A DNA stretch of 64,000 nt from Candidatus Nitrososphaera gargensis Ga9.2 (GCF_000303155.1 NC_018719.1:2170001-2234000), one strand, 5' to 3'; counted from the first letter of the stretch, positions 16,068 to 25,286 are shown. The notes: generated from the letters alone by a model not told the origin. Program-made: numbers and translations.

Positions 16068-17237
16068 TCATCGGAGCAGTCCCTTGACATAGCTCGCAGC
16101 AGTCGCCGCTTCCTCTTCGCTGTTGAAAAAGTGGGGCGCTGCCCTTACCGCTTTCTTTCCACCTCCGATATCCCTTGCGGCAAATATTATGTTGTCCTGT
16201 TCCAACTTTTTCACTATTGTTGACGAATCGGCTGCCGGCGTCATGAAAGTGACAATCGATGTCCGCTTGTTCTCGTCGCCCGGCCCATACAGCCTGACGC
16301 CGGGGATCTTGCCTATCTCGTCGCGAAGGGCGCCTGCCACCTTCATGTTCTTTTTCCTGATATTTTCTAGACCTATCCTGAGGATGTACCTCAGCGAGGC
16401 TTCAAGACCGGCGGCACCGGGAAAGTTGCGAAAGCCCGCCTGAAACTTGGTAGGCATATCAAAGTACGCAATGATGTTCTGCTCTGAAAGCATGGCCGAT
16501 TCGATCCCGATGGACGGCGGGGTCAGCATTTCAGACGCTTTTTTGCTGCAGTAGAACACCCCGATGCCAGTTGGGCCGCAGAGCCACTTGAAACCGGGAA
16601 ACGCCATAAAGTGGCAGCCGATCTTTTTCACGTCGATTGGAATTGTGCCGGCGCTCTGGGCCGCGTCAACGCAGAACAGCGCGTTATTTTCCTGCGCGAT
16701 CCTGCCAGCCTCTTCAAGCGGCATTATCGCGCCAGTGTTGTACAGCACGTGGCTCATGGTGACAAGCCTCGCGCCCTTGATCGATTTTTCAAGGTCTGCA
16801 AGGTCGAAGTAGCCGGTTTCTCCGTCTATGGCAAGCTCCCTCAGTTGTACGCCTTTTCTCTGCGACAGCGAGACCCACGGCAGGTAGTTGGCATAGTGCT
16901 CGTGCCTGCCGCCCCTCACTACTACTGCGTCGCCTGCCTGCCAACCGATGCCGTTTGCCACCATGTTGAGCCCTTCGGTAGTGCTCTGCACAAGCACCAC
17001 TTCGTCGCGCTCGCAGTTTATCAGGTGGGCCACCCTTGTGCGCAGCTCGTCAAGCAAGGACATGACATAGTCAAAAGTCTGGGGCGCGTCGGGTCCGGCC
17101 TCTGCGCATTTCAGCAGGAAATCCGTCACTGCCTTGATCGTGGACAGTGGCGTTGGGGCAATGGCCCCGTTGTTCATGTAGATGGTCTTTTTTGTTACTG
17201 CAAAGTCACGCCTTATCTGATCGTCAATGTCACTCAT
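16068..17237 (-). CDS. Class V PLP-dependent aminotransferase / cysteine desulfurase-like
   Basis: A 389-residue fold-type I enzyme. The schiff-base lysine is in FPGFKWLCGPTG, preceded by the cofactor-binding CVDAAQSAGTIPID. The N-terminal YMNNGAIAPTP is typical of the class. No conserved catalytic Cys loop of true SufS is obvious, so an isopenicillin-epimerase-like or aminotransferase role is as likely as desulfurase. A GGAGG 11 nt before the ATG decides the start; a TTG 21 nt upstream is the alternative. The neighbouring gene is divergent with only 32 bp between them. Confidence 0.85.
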   Translation of the reverse strand: MSDIDDQIRRDFAVTKKTIYMNNGAIAPTPLSTIKAVTDFLLKCAEAGPDAPQTFDYVMSLLDELRTRVAHLINCERDEVVLVQSTTEGLNMVANGIGWQAGDAVVVRGGRHEHYANYLPWVSLSQRKGVQLRELAIDGETGYFDLADLEKSIKGARLVTMSHVLYNTGAIMPLEEAGRIAQENNALFCVDAAQSAGTIPIDVKKIGCHFMAFPGFKWLCGPTGIGVFYCSKKASEMLTPPSIGIESAMLSEQNIIAYFDMPTKFQAGFRNFPGAAGLEASLRYILRIGLENIRKKNMKVAGALRDEIGKIPGVRLYGPGDENKRTSIVTFMTPAADSSTIVKKLEQDNIIFAARDIGGGKKAVRAAPHFFNSEEEAATAASYVKGLLR

Positions 17238-17269
17238 ATTATATCTAACCTCCTGCAATAGAGCAGCAA

Positions 17270-17863
17270 TTGTCTGATAATAGGATATTGAGCACGCGTG
17301 GCTTAAATACGCTAATGTTCGGCGACCCGTACGCCAAGCTGTGCTTTGCAGCGCACCTCGTGTCGCAGTTTGAGAAGGTGACCTATATCGACCTTGACAC
17401 GACGTTCACCGCATATTTCAACGCCGGGCTTGTTCAGGCAAAAAACAGTGTCGACATTTACCTGCCTTCTGAAGGCCGGCTCGTCCCAATGGTAAAGGAC
17501 GTCCTTGAATCAATGGGGACAAGCTCGCTTGTGATATTCGACTCTGTCAACAGCTTTTACAACCTCTTCCGCGCGCAGGAGCGGACGGGCGGCCTGAACC
17601 ACCTGCTTGCCGTGCTCTTGATGCTACTTGTTAGGCACGGCGTGAACCAAAATATCCCAGTGCTTGCGACAAGCATGCTGCGCTACAGGAAGGATGGCGG
17701 ATGGGTCCAGTCGCCGGCCAGCAGGAGGCTGCTTCAGCGCAAGAGCGCAGCCAAGCTGAGCATCGAGCGGATAGAGCGCGACCTTGCCGTGACGGTGATA
17801 GGGCACGAATCGATACCGGCAGGAACGCGGCTGGTTTATAAAGATAGCCTGATCACAATTTGA
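17270..17863 (+). CDS. RecA/KaiC-fold protein without a Walker A motif
   Basis: A 197-residue protein. VTYIDLDTTF and SLVIFDSVNSFYNLF resemble the strands of RecA-fold ATPases, the latter like a Walker B. The usual GxxGxGKT loop is absent (MFGDPYAKLCFAAHLV stands in its place), so ATP hydrolysis is doubtful. The start is a TTG. It shares a 32-bp promoter gap with the aminotransferase, suggesting joint control. It may be a degenerate RadA- or KaiC-like regulator. Confidence 0.7.
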   Translation: MSDNRILSTRGLNTLMFGDPYAKLCFAAHLVSQFEKVTYIDLDTTFTAYFNAGLVQAKNSVDIYLPSEGRLVPMVKDVLESMGTSSLVIFDSVNSFYNLFRAQERTGGLNHLLAVLLMLLVRHGVNQNIPVLATSMLRYRKDGGWVQSPASRRLLQRKSAAKLSIERIERDLAVTVIGHESIPAGTRLVYKDSLITI

Positions 17864-17998
17864 TATTTGCCGAAGGATGTGACCGCATAATGGGCATTGC
17901 ATCAAGAGTATGCTTGATGTCCATTCTCAGGTAGATCATTATAGAAGTACCCAATAGAAGATATTTATGCATCTTTCTCGCATAAAATAGAGACAAAA

Positions 17999-18160
17999 GT
18001 GAATCCAGGAATTTATCAATGCGACAGTTGTGACCTCTTGTTTACCCTAAATCTGACAGGGAATAACATAAAAAGCAAACAGGTCATTCTTGCTATCAAG
18101 AATATAGGATCCATAACCATGCTCTTGGAAGCCACATTAGCGAAACAGTACGCATCCTAG
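17999..18160 (+). CDS. Possible small CxxC protein
   Basis: A 53-residue protein with a GTG start and one CDSC motif near the N-terminus. It overlaps, in another frame, the region into which the next winged-helix gene might extend, so only one of the two readings may be real. A TATA-like ATAAAATAG lies about 15 bp upstream. Confidence 0.3.
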   Translation: MNPGIYQCDSCDLLFTLNLTGNNIKSKQVILAIKNIGSITMLLEATLAKQYAS

Positions 18161-18168
18161 AGTCGTCT

Positions 18169-18369
18169 ATGGGCGGGATTTCAAAAACGAAGTTAATGTA
18201 CAACACCTATGTTTCCTATAGCAAGCTCAAGCAGCATGTCAATTTACTCATTCTAAGCGGCCTGCTAGAGTATGACAGCATTGATCATGTCTATAGGACA
18301 ACAGAGAAGGGCATAAATTTTCTGAACACATACAAACAGATCCGCAGACTGCACATACATGACTTTTAG
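18169..18369 (+). CDS. Winged-helix transcriptional regulator, short
   Basis: A 66-residue reading whose body, KTKLMYNTYVSYSKLKQHVN through HVYRTTEKGINFL, matches the stand-alone winged-helix proteins common in Thaumarchaeota. The protein encoded at 63031-63297 aligns with it and has about 25 more N-terminal residues. In-frame sequence upstream (SETVRILESS) looks homologous to that extension but has no normal start codon. The gene may therefore be N-terminally truncated or use a rare start. Confidence 0.65.
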   Translation: MGGISKTKLMYNTYVSYSKLKQHVNLLILSGLLEYDSIDHVYRTTEKGINFLNTYKQIRRLHIHDF

Positions 18370-18428
18370 TACCTTTTCAGTTTTTGCCTATTGCACTTTT
18401 GAAAAGAAGAAAAGAATCAGATGTAGAT

Positions 18429-18758
18429 CTAGAGTTTGACGCCTACCAGTATGAACCCAAGAAGAAGGGCAATCCCAAGCACCCCAAAGCCTGCGATGAG
18501 GAGCGCCTTCTGCACCTGCGGGTTTACCGACCTTCCAGAGTGGTAGAGCATAAGGGTGCCGGCCATGCCGATGAAAAGTATCAGGGTGATGACCACAGTC
18601 TCGCCAATCGTCTGGACAGAGCGTGTTGGGAGTATAAAGCCACCAAAGTCCCTTCCCTCAATTATGGCGTTTATCATGCCTGACGCCAGGGCGAAAAAGA
18701 ACGCGAGGTACCCTACCGCAACGATCCATACAACTTTTGAAGGGGTAGTAGTAAGCAT
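18429..18758 (-). CDS. Three-helix membrane protein
   Basis: A 109-residue protein with three transmembrane helices (VVWIVAVGYLAFFFALASG, TVVITLILFIGMAGTLMLY, LLIAGFGVLGIALLLGFILV). No cofactor ligands or transport motif are evident. It resembles small helical subunits or assembly factors of membrane complexes, but this cannot be established from sequence. Confidence 0.75.
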   Translation of the reverse strand: MLTTTPSKVVWIVAVGYLAFFFALASGMINAIIEGRDFGGFILPTRSVQTIGETVVITLILFIGMAGTLMLYHSGRSVNPQVQKALLIAGFGVLGIALLLGFILVGVKL

Positions 18759-18803
18759 GATGTCTTTATAACCCTTAAAATCCAGACTCTAAATAAACCT
18801 TCC

Positions 18804-19025
18804 ATGACTACTCAGAAATGCGCCGCTTGCCACCGGACTACAATGTCTGGCAGTAGATATTGCTTGCACCACGGCAAAGCGTTAGAGAGTTTAACTAATC
18901 ACTACAAGGAGTGGGTTGACGCATATGGTGGCATTTCTTGGCAGGACTTTTTGGACAGACTGTCGAGAATGCAAGAGACAGGGAGCTGGGTAAAAGAAGT
19001 GATTGCGGTAGAACTGAAAAAGTGA
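18804..19025 (+). CDS. Small zinc protein
   Basis: A 73-residue protein. CAACHRTTMSGSRYCLHH gives a CxxC...CxxH zinc site in the first 25 residues, followed by a helical tail (NHYKEWVDAYGGISWQDFL). It is convergent with the thermosome gene. Possibly a nucleic-acid- or protein-binding adaptor. Confidence 0.65.
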   Translation: MTTQKCAACHRTTMSGSRYCLHHGKALESLTNHYKEWVDAYGGISWQDFLDRLSRMQETGSWVKEVIAVELKK

Positions 19026-19039
19026 GAGGGTTGGAGATC

Positions 19040-20716
19040 TTACATCTCCATACCGCCCATTCCGGGCATGCCGCCCATGCCACCCATACCTCCTCCGCCT
19101 GGAGGCGCGGGTGGCCCTCCGCCGGACTTGCTTGAAGCAATGACGTCGTCGATCCTCAGGATCATGGACGCTGCTTCTGTGGCGGACTTGATTATCTGCT
19201 CCTTGACTGCAAGCGGCTCTACCACGTCCAGCTTGCTCATATCGGCTATCTTGGCGTTCCTTGCATCGACGCCGGTCCACTTGCTTCCCTTGCTCTGCTT
19301 TGAGCGGAGCTCGGTGAGTGTGTCTATCGGGTCCATGCCGGCGTTCTCTGCAAGCGACAGCGGTATCACTTCAAGGGCTTCTGCGAACTTTTCTGCGGCC
19401 AGCTGTTCTCTGCCAGAGAGAGTGCTTGCCCATTCCCTGAGCTTGGATGCTGCATAGGCTTCTGGAGCGCCTCCGCCTGCCACTATGGCCGGCTTTTCAA
19501 GGACATCCTTTGACACCATCAATGCGTCATGCACTGAGCGCTCTGCCTCGTCGACGACCCTCTGAGAGCCACCCCTTATCAGGATGGTCACGGACTTGGG
19601 GTGCTTGCAGCCTTCGACAAAGACCCACTTGTCGGTCTCCACCTTGCGTTCTTCGACCAACTCGGCACTGCCAAGGTCTTTTGCGGTTAGGTCGTCAAGG
19701 TTGTTGACGACGCGGGCGCCGGTGGCGCGTGACATCTTGCTCATGTCGCTTTCCTTGACCCTTCTTACTGCAAGTATGTTGGCCTTGGCCAAGTAGTGCT
19801 GGGCGATGTCGTCCATGCCCTTCTGGCACACGACCACGTTTGCGCCGCTTGCAATGATCTTGTCTACCATCGATTTCAGCATGCGGTTTTCCTCCTCAAG
19901 GAACATCTTCATCTGGTCTGGAGAATTGATGTTTATCTTAGCGTCAAACTCGGTCTTTTCGATTTCAAGGGCAGAATTGATGAGGGCAATCTTGGCGTTC
20001 TCGATCCTCTTTGGCATGCCTCCGTGCACGACCTCTTTGTCAAGGACAATGCCCTTGATCAGCCTTGTGTCCCGGATGCTGCCGCCCGCCTTCTTTTCCA
20101 CCTTGATGTCGTCGATATCAAGTCTGTAGCCTGTATCTGTCTTCTCGGCTACAGAAGTAGCCGCGGTGACAACAATGTCTGCCAGATCGCCGGCTTCCTT
20201 TGACACCAGCTTTGTCTGCATCGATGTCCGGGCTATCCTTGCCAGCTCGGCCTTTTCATTGCCCTCTATCTTTTGAGCGATGCTGTTTAATACCTCTATT
20301 GCCTTTGTCGCGCTCTTTCTGTAGCCGTCGACGATAATAGTCGGGTGCACATCCTTGTTGATCAGCTCCTCAGCCTTTTCAATGAGCGCGCCGGCAAGCA
20401 CCACCACAGAGGTCGTGCCATCTCCAACTTCATTGTCGGTTGCCTTGCTTATCTCTACCATCATCTTGGCTGCAGGATGCTGAACATCGATTTCTTTTAG
20501 AATTGTAGCACCATCATTTGTTATTGTAACGTCGCCAAGAGTGTCTACAAGCATCTTATCCATGCCCCTTGGACCAAGCGAACTCCTGACTATCTCGGCT
20601 ATCAGCTTTGCAGCAGTGATGTTATTCTTTTGCGCGTCACGACCCTTTGTCTGCGATGCCCCTTCCTTCAAGATTAGCACTGGGACGCCTCCAGCTGATC
20701 CCTGTTGTATTGACAT
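19040..20716 (-). CDS. thsA: Thermosome subunit (group II chaperonin)
   Basis: A 558-residue chaperonin that folds proteins in a double-ring ATPase complex in the cytoplasm. Signatures include [35 protein letters not shown] and IVAGGGAPE in order, and the C-terminus is the typical flexible Gly-Met tail. Length is normal. AGGAGGA lies about 10 nt before the ATG and a TTTAAAATA box further upstream. Whether this is the alpha or another subunit type cannot be decided without a tree. Confidence 0.97.
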   Translation of the reverse strand: MSIQQGSAGGVPVLILKEGASQTKGRDAQKNNITAAKLIAEIVRSSLGPRGMDKMLVDTLGDVTITNDGATILKEIDVQHPAAKMMVEISKATDNEVGDGTTSVVVLAGALIEKAEELINKDVHPTIIVDGYRKSATKAIEVLNSIAQKIEGNEKAELARIARTSMQTKLVSKEAGDLADIVVTAATSVAEKTDTGYRLDIDDIKVEKKAGGSIRDTRLIKGIVLDKEVVHGGMPKRIENAKIALINSALEIEKTEFDAKININSPDQMKMFLEEENRMLKSMVDKIIASGANVVVCQKGMDDIAQHYLAKANILAVRRVKESDMSKMSRATGARVVNNLDDLTAKDLGSAELVEERKVETDKWVFVEGCKHPKSVTILIRGGSQRVVDEAERSVHDALMVSKDVLEKPAIVAGGGAPEAYAASKLREWASTLSGREQLAAEKFAEALEVIPLSLAENAGMDPIDTLTELRSKQSKGSKWTGVDARNAKIADMSKLDVVEPLAVKEQIIKSATEAASMILRIDDVIASSKSGGGPPAPPGGGGMGGMGGMPGMGGMEM

Positions 20717-20764
20717 TTTCTCATATTCCTCCTAAAATTGTAAATTTAATGGGCCTTTGCGGGA

Positions 20765-20773
20765 TATTTTAAA
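20765..20773 (-). promoter_or_regulatory. TATA box of the thermosome gene
   Basis: TTTAAAATA, about 50 bp before the start codon. With an AGGAGGA ribosome binding site also present, this gene probably has a short 5' leader, unlike many leaderless genes nearby. Confidence 0.5.
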
Positions 20774-20796
20774 TTTGCTGCAACGTTGTTATTTTA

Positions 20797-21822
20797 TTAT
20801 TTCGTGAGCCTGATCCGGGCAATTCCGTTGAGGTACTGGATGTATTTCACCACGGGGTTGACCGCCGTCGCAGGGAGCTTGGCAGACATTTCGTATTTTC
20901 TTGTGCCGTGCGCGACTATCCTCACCTGCCGGCTGTCGGCGTCGTAGCTTGCTGTAATATCAGAGGCGTCCGACACGCCGCGGATCTCGGCAATCACTTC
21001 GTAATAGTCCGGACCCTCAATGACCTCTGGCGCAGCCGTAGCTACGTCCTCTATTCTGGGCCGGGTCTTTCTAAACATCGGGCCCCTGAATGCCGGCTTG
21101 GCACCTCCTGCTGCGGCCGCGATGCCTTCCTTGTATTTTATCGAGTCTGGGAGCGCCTTCCATGCAAGGCCGACTGCTACGCCGGCTACAAAGCCACCAA
21201 TGTGCGCTAGGTATGCCACTCCGGCTGTGCCGGCTGGTCCCAGCTGACCTATCACAGCAAATATCACCTGCATTGCGAACCATAGCGGGATGTAAATAAG
21301 GACAGGTATCCTCACGGTATAGAGGAAGAATGCTGCAATTACAGTAAAGATCCTCGCCCTTGGGAACATGACCATGTAGGCTCCAAGGATGCCGGAAATC
21401 GCGCCCGACGCGCCGACTGCAGGAATTTCTCCTTCGCCTGTCGATACTGCATAGGCGCTATGGGCAAGGGCCGCGGCCACTCCCCATCCGATGTATATCA
21501 GGATGTACTTTATCCTGCCGTACTTGTCCTCGATATTGTCGCCAAAGACGAACAGAAACACCATGTTGCCAATGATGTGGGCAATGCCGCCGTGCATGAA
21601 CATTGATGTGAGAATGGTGGGCGCGCTGGCCGGAAAGTCGTTGAAAAGCCTGTCGGGCACCGCGCCATAGGTCATAAACATTTCCTCCGTTGCGCGCTGG
21701 TCTGTAAAGAAACTGGTGACCGACGCCTCCCAGATAAAGACGATGACGTTTATCGCAATCATGCCGTAGTTCAGGTACGGTCTTCCATGCACGCGCTCTG
21801 TGTCATCATGGATTGGAAACAT
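20797..21822 (-). CDS. Rhomboid protease with C-terminal Hsp20-like domain
   Basis: A 341-residue protein. Residues ~20-225 are a rhomboid intramembrane serine protease with six or more helices: MFMHGGIAHIIGN, the catalytic GASGAISG (S139) and AHIGGF (H207). A ~45-residue linker leads to a soluble domain (~270-341) with beta strands DYYEVIAEIRGVSDASDI and RQVRIVAHGTRKYEMSAKLP, resembling an alpha-crystallin/Hsp20 or CS domain. It cleaves membrane proteins; the extra domain may bind unfolded cytoplasmic segments. The protease call is firm and the Hsp20-like call is by pattern only. The thermosome is next door. Confidence 0.9.
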   Translation of the reverse strand: MFPIHDDTERVHGRPYLNYGMIAINVIVFIWEASVTSFFTDQRATEEMFMTYGAVPDRLFNDFPASAPTILTSMFMHGGIAHIIGNMVFLFVFGDNIEDKYGRIKYILIYIGWGVAAALAHSAYAVSTGEGEIPAVGASGAISGILGAYMVMFPRARIFTVIAAFFLYTVRIPVLIYIPLWFAMQVIFAVIGQLGPAGTAGVAYLAHIGGFVAGVAVGLAWKALPDSIKYKEGIAAAAGGAKPAFRGPMFRKTRPRIEDVATAAPEVIEGPDYYEVIAEIRGVSDASDITASYDADSRQVRIVAHGTRKYEMSAKLPATAVNPVVKYIQYLNGIARIRLTK

Positions 21823-21879
21823 GTTTTTCCCTATGTCTCTAATTGTAGGATGTGTACTGACAAGAAATAAGTCTTTGCG

Positions 21880-22098
21880 CTATGAAAAGCCAAAAGGGTT
21901 CATGTTGGGCATGTCGCCGCCACCCTTTTCGCCGTGGGCCTTTCTTACATGGCGCTTCATCCTCTCCTTTTCGTCAAAGGTCATGTTGCAATGCGGGCAC
22001 TTCCACACCTTCTGCTCATCGGCTTTTTTTCGAAAGAGTCCCAATGCTGTTGTTGTGTGTGATTGCTTAAGGGATTGATTAAAGTTGCGTTTTGGCAA
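21880..22098 (-). CDS. Single C2H2 zinc-finger protein
   Basis: A 72-residue protein with one classical finger, CPHCNMTFDEKERMKRHVRK followed by AH, in the middle. The flanks are basic at the N-terminus and Gly/Met/Pro-rich at the C-terminus. Single C2H2 fingers are a recurrent small-protein class in Thaumarchaeota, probably DNA-binding regulators. Two more occur in this window (38300 and 58658). Confidence 0.8.
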   Translation of the reverse strand: MPKRNFNQSLKQSHTTTALGLFRKKADEQKVWKCPHCNMTFDEKERMKRHVRKAHGEKGGGDMPNMNPFGFS

Positions 22099-22180
22099 AT
22101 AATGTATAAAGCCTATATAATATTCTACCAGATGAATTTTATAAATGAATTTCGTCAGGCACTGTTAAGTAGATTCCTAT

Positions 22181-23455
22181 TTGCAAGTTTCAGAGCCTCT
22201 AACTAGCCGCAAGTGGTCATGGTACCTTTTGCCAATGAACGCGAGCTCGTCAGGCTTATCGACAATCATTCCGATCTACATGCTTGGGCTCGGCGGTCAG
22301 GTAAGGGACGTGGCGATCGCGCTGTTCCTTTCAAATCTGGCAGTAACGCTTGGAGCAGTTTTCTGGGGTAGGCTGATTGACGCGATGCAATGGCGCAAGA
22401 CCATAATCGCCGCCTGCTCGGCCGCCATTGCAATAACATGCGGAGCGATGTATTTTGTCTCAAGCATCCCAGTCCTCATGGTCCTGTCCGCGCTGGTCGG
22501 GTTCTTTTCCGTCGGGCCGGCGCCTGTCACAAACTTGCTTGTCATGGAAAAGTCAAGGAAGGAGGACTGGCTCAAGACATTCAGCTGGACGTCGTTTATC
22601 AGCGCCGCCGGACTTGTCGTCGCGATGGTGGCTGGATACCTGTGGCTCATGAAGTACGATGCCCAGTCATACGCGGTCATATGCTCTGCGATAGCGATCT
22701 CTTCTCTTGCCCTGACTATTGTATTTGTCAGGGATCCGCCGGCGACGCTGAAGCGCAGGGCAATAGCCATGTCGCCTGCCGCCCTTGTCGACCGGCTAAG
22801 ACAGGTGCCTGTCATGTTCTTAAAGCCGGTGGCCGACCTGTCACTTTCAAAGCTGCAGGCAAGCGTGTCGAGAAAAGAATTCCTGTTCTTTGCCGGCACT
22901 GGCCTGTACTTTCTATCGGGCAACCTGCTGTTCACACCCTACACGCCGTTTCTGAAGGACAGCGGGGTCACAGACTCGCAGGTGTTCCTTGCATATACCA
23001 TACTGCACATGTCAAGGGTCTTTTTCCTCCCATTCAACCACCGGCTCGTGGCAAGGGGCGGCGAGGAGACGATGGGCAGGCTCGCATACCTCCCAAGGAT
23101 GTTTGGCATAGTGCTTGCAGTCGTGGCGGCGTTTCTCTTTGCCAATAACCCTGCATCAATACTAGCCATGACGGTCGTCGCGTTTGTTGCCGTCGAAGTC
23201 GGCTTTAGCATATGGAGCACCACCACTACCTCGTCGCTCTTCAAAATGATCCCGGACGGCAGGGCGGGAAGCGTGCTTGGGGTCAACAGCGCGATAATAG
23301 GCTCAGGTCTTTTGATAGGATCGATCGCCGCCGGAGAAGTTGCGGCGACATTTGGTTATGGAGCCACGTTCACCCTTGCGATAGCGTTCCTAGGCGCGTC
23401 GTTTGCGCTCGTGAGCAAACACTTCAAGCGGATCGTGGTTAAAGCCGCAGCCTGA
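22181..23455 (+). CDS. Major facilitator superfamily transporter
   Basis: A 424-residue protein with about twelve transmembrane helices in two halves joined by a cytoplasmic loop around residues 195-230. FWGRLIDAMQWRKT between helices 2 and 3 fits the MFS loop signature. The start is a TTG. The substrate is unknown; drug or small-metabolite efflux is likely from the overall type. It is not obviously in an operon. Confidence 0.85.
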   Translation: MQVSEPLTSRKWSWYLLPMNASSSGLSTIIPIYMLGLGGQVRDVAIALFLSNLAVTLGAVFWGRLIDAMQWRKTIIAACSAAIAITCGAMYFVSSIPVLMVLSALVGFFSVGPAPVTNLLVMEKSRKEDWLKTFSWTSFISAAGLVVAMVAGYLWLMKYDAQSYAVICSAIAISSLALTIVFVRDPPATLKRRAIAMSPAALVDRLRQVPVMFLKPVADLSLSKLQASVSRKEFLFFAGTGLYFLSGNLLFTPYTPFLKDSGVTDSQVFLAYTILHMSRVFFLPFNHRLVARGGEETMGRLAYLPRMFGIVLAVVAAFLFANNPASILAMTVVAFVAVEVGFSIWSTTTTSSLFKMIPDGRAGSVLGVNSAIIGSGLLIGSIAAGEVAATFGYGATFTLAIAFLGASFALVSKHFKRIVVKAAA

Positions 23456-23468
23456 CTCTACTGTGTTT

Positions 23469-23699
23469 TTATTCCATCACAATCATCGTCAGGGTGGACT
23501 TGACGCCATTGAGCTTTCGGAGCTTCCAAGTGATCGTTTCTTTTACTTTTTCCATCGTGTCTGCTTCGACCTGCGCCACAATGTCATAAACGCCGTAAAC
23601 CTGATAGACCTCCTTGACGCTGTCAAGTTTCTTCAGGTCATTAACAAGTGAATCCTCGCTTCCAAGTTCAGCATTCATGAGAACAAAAGCTTTTGGCAT
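23469..23699 (-). CDS. Stand-alone Lrp/AsnC RAM-domain protein
   Basis: A 76-residue RAM domain (AFVLMNAELGSEDSLVNDLK, then QVYGVYDIVAQVE, then STLTMIVME). It has no DNA-binding part. Convergent with the MFS transporter gene, with stops only ~14 bp apart. It is the second of three paralogues in the window. Confidence 0.9.
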   Translation of the reverse strand: MPKAFVLMNAELGSEDSLVNDLKKLDSVKEVYQVYGVYDIVAQVEADTMEKVKETITWKLRKLNGVKSTLTMIVME

Positions 23700-23797
23700 A
23701 GCATTGAATAATGTCTGGCGTATAAAAACCTGATCTAAAAAGGTCTTGTACAGTTAATCGCTGCTGCCAGCAGCTATCAGCTCACGCCAGTTCAACC

Positions 23798-24043
23798 CTA
23801 CAAGTACCGCTCCAACTGAACCTGCAGCCAATCCTGCCAAAAGGTATGCATCGATGCTTCAAAATACAGCTGCGGAAAAAGTGCTCTTCCGCCAAAACAT
23901 ATCGTGTCTGCATATTCAAGCGCCCGGCGCTCTGCTTCTGCCTGCTGCTCAAGATACTGGCCATAGTTGTCAAGGCTGAACTGCACAAGCGGTATGGCGG
24001 CAAGCATCAACACAAGACCTACAAAAGCAAGTTTTTTGTTCAT
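23798..24043 (-). CDS. Small anchored or secreted orphan protein
   Basis: An 81-residue protein with an N-terminal hydrophobic helix (LAFVGLVLMLAAIPLVQF) serving as signal or anchor, then a helical soluble part with one cysteine. The ATG is preferred to a TTG 12 nt upstream. It follows the FilR1-like regulator by about 20 nt on the same strand and may be cotranscribed. Confidence 0.55.
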   Translation of the reverse strand: MNKKLAFVGLVLMLAAIPLVQFSLDNYGQYLEQQAEAERRALEYADTICFGGRALFPQLYFEASMHTFWQDWLQVQLERYL

Positions 24044-24062
24044 GTGCCGTCCCAATGATGGC

Positions 24063-24875
24063 CTAGACTTCGTGCTTTAGCTTGCTCTCGTCAAACGGGC
24101 CGGCCTTTTCCCACTGGTAATTGAACAGGTCGGCGCACCATTCAAGGAATTCCTTGTCCTCGCCGTAAAACATCACGTTGAGGTCTGGCTCGCCCTTCAT
24201 GTTAGGGAACAAGACGCACCCCTGCTTTTCGTTAAAGATCATCATCACCTTGACTTCTGGAAGCATCCTACGCTCAACCAGACCCTTGCTGATAAAGTTG
24301 CGCCAGCCGACTTTCTGCAATAGCTGCGTCCTGCCCTTTGGCACGACCGAGTTGCTCGCAAAAATGTAGTGGAATTTCACGCCTGCTTCCACCCTGCTGC
24401 TGACGGTCTCGATGAGGTCAAGGGGCACCTGAGCCATTATCTCCCTGATGTATTTTTCAGATTCAGAGTAAAGGTTCTTCCAGCGCTGCAGGATCGCCAT
24501 CACGCCGTGCACTATTTCGCAGTTCTGCAACGCGCCCATCCTCTGGATGAATTTTGGCGGGAGGTCGCCCAAGCTGTGGTCTAGGAAAAAGTCCCTGTTG
24601 CGGTACAAAAAGTCATAGCCAGAGATCATGGTGACGACCGTCCTGCCGTAGGCAGTAAGCACCAGCTCGCCCTCCTTGTCCTTTGCGACGAGCCCCGAGT
24701 CTACAAGGCGAGTCATGTTCCGGTGGGCCTCCTGCATCGTGGCGTCCAGCTCTGACGCAAGCTGGGACAACCGATAGTTCTTTTGGCTCAGCTTTGTCAG
24801 CATAGAGAGGCGGAGGTCGCCGGCAAGCTCGAAGAATAAAGACCCAACTCCCTCGTTGGGCTGCTGATCAGACAT
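24063..24875 (-). CDS. ArsR-like winged-helix regulator with FilR1 (DUF1724)-type domain
   Basis: A 270-residue regulator. Residues ~10-80 form a winged helix (LRLSMLTKLSQKNYRLSQLA through GLVAKDKEGELVLTAYG). The rest resembles the FilR1 middle domain known from methanogen regulators (KFHYIFASNSVVP and RMLPEVKVMMIFNEKQGCVL). A TTTAAAAA box centred ~30 bp before the ATG marks a leaderless transcript and argues against the earlier GTG at 24899. The ligand is unknown. Confidence 0.8.
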   Translation of the reverse strand: MSDQQPNEGVGSLFFELAGDLRLSMLTKLSQKNYRLSQLASELDATMQEAHRNMTRLVDSGLVAKDKEGELVLTAYGRTVVTMISGYDFLYRNRDFFLDHSLGDLPPKFIQRMGALQNCEIVHGVMAILQRWKNLYSESEKYIREIMAQVPLDLIETVSSRVEAGVKFHYIFASNSVVPKGRTQLLQKVGWRNFISKGLVERRMLPEVKVMMIFNEKQGCVLFPNMKGEPDLNVMFYGEDKEFLEWCADLFNYQWEKAGPFDESKLKHEV

Positions 24876-24902
24876 CCCTGCTGCATTTACACACGCCACG
24901 GG

Positions 24903-24910
24903 TTTAAAAA
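24903..24910 (-). promoter_or_regulatory. TATA box of the FilR1-like regulator
   Basis: TTTTTAAA sits about 30 bp upstream of the ATG at 24875, the spacing expected when transcription begins at or next to the start codon. Confidence 0.5.
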
Positions 24911-25082
24911 CGTGTCAAGCATGATGAAGAGATGATACAAAAGGATACTATTGCATTAGCACAGTATACCCTCCCTCTCCGTTTGATATTCTATGTCTTA
25001 AATACATGCATAATTATTGAACGCCATTAACCTGTGTCAATAACAGCAATCAAGTCTATCAAACAGCCCTACATCCCAACTC

Positions 25083-25286
25083 ATGGAGACATTTAGACGC
25101 ATGACTAATGATTGTATTCGCATAGGATTATAGAATGACATTACTTCAATGAAGAAGCTCTGTCAATTCTCGTACAAAGAAACCGCGAAATATAATATTG
25201 TAAACTATTACCAATTATGCGCAATTTCTAAAGCTGCTGGCATATTGACAAGTACATTATCTTTTCAAGATACATACACATTTTGA
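25083..25286 (+). pseudogene. TnpB (IS605 OrfB) N-terminal relic
   Basis: An ATG-initiated frame reads TNDCIRIGL, then a TAG, then NDITSMKKLCQFSYKETAKY and YYQLCAISKAAGILT. This is the N-terminal region typical of archaeal TnpB proteins (from family memory). The remaining catalytic part is absent, so the copy is dead and partly deleted. The 180 bp upstream of it and the stretch from 24911 hold no other gene. Confidence 0.6.

Noticed and set aside
16611-17261. Long plus-strand open frame (216 codons)
   Set aside because: Antisense to the aminotransferase; its protein has no family sense and reflects codon bias of the real gene.
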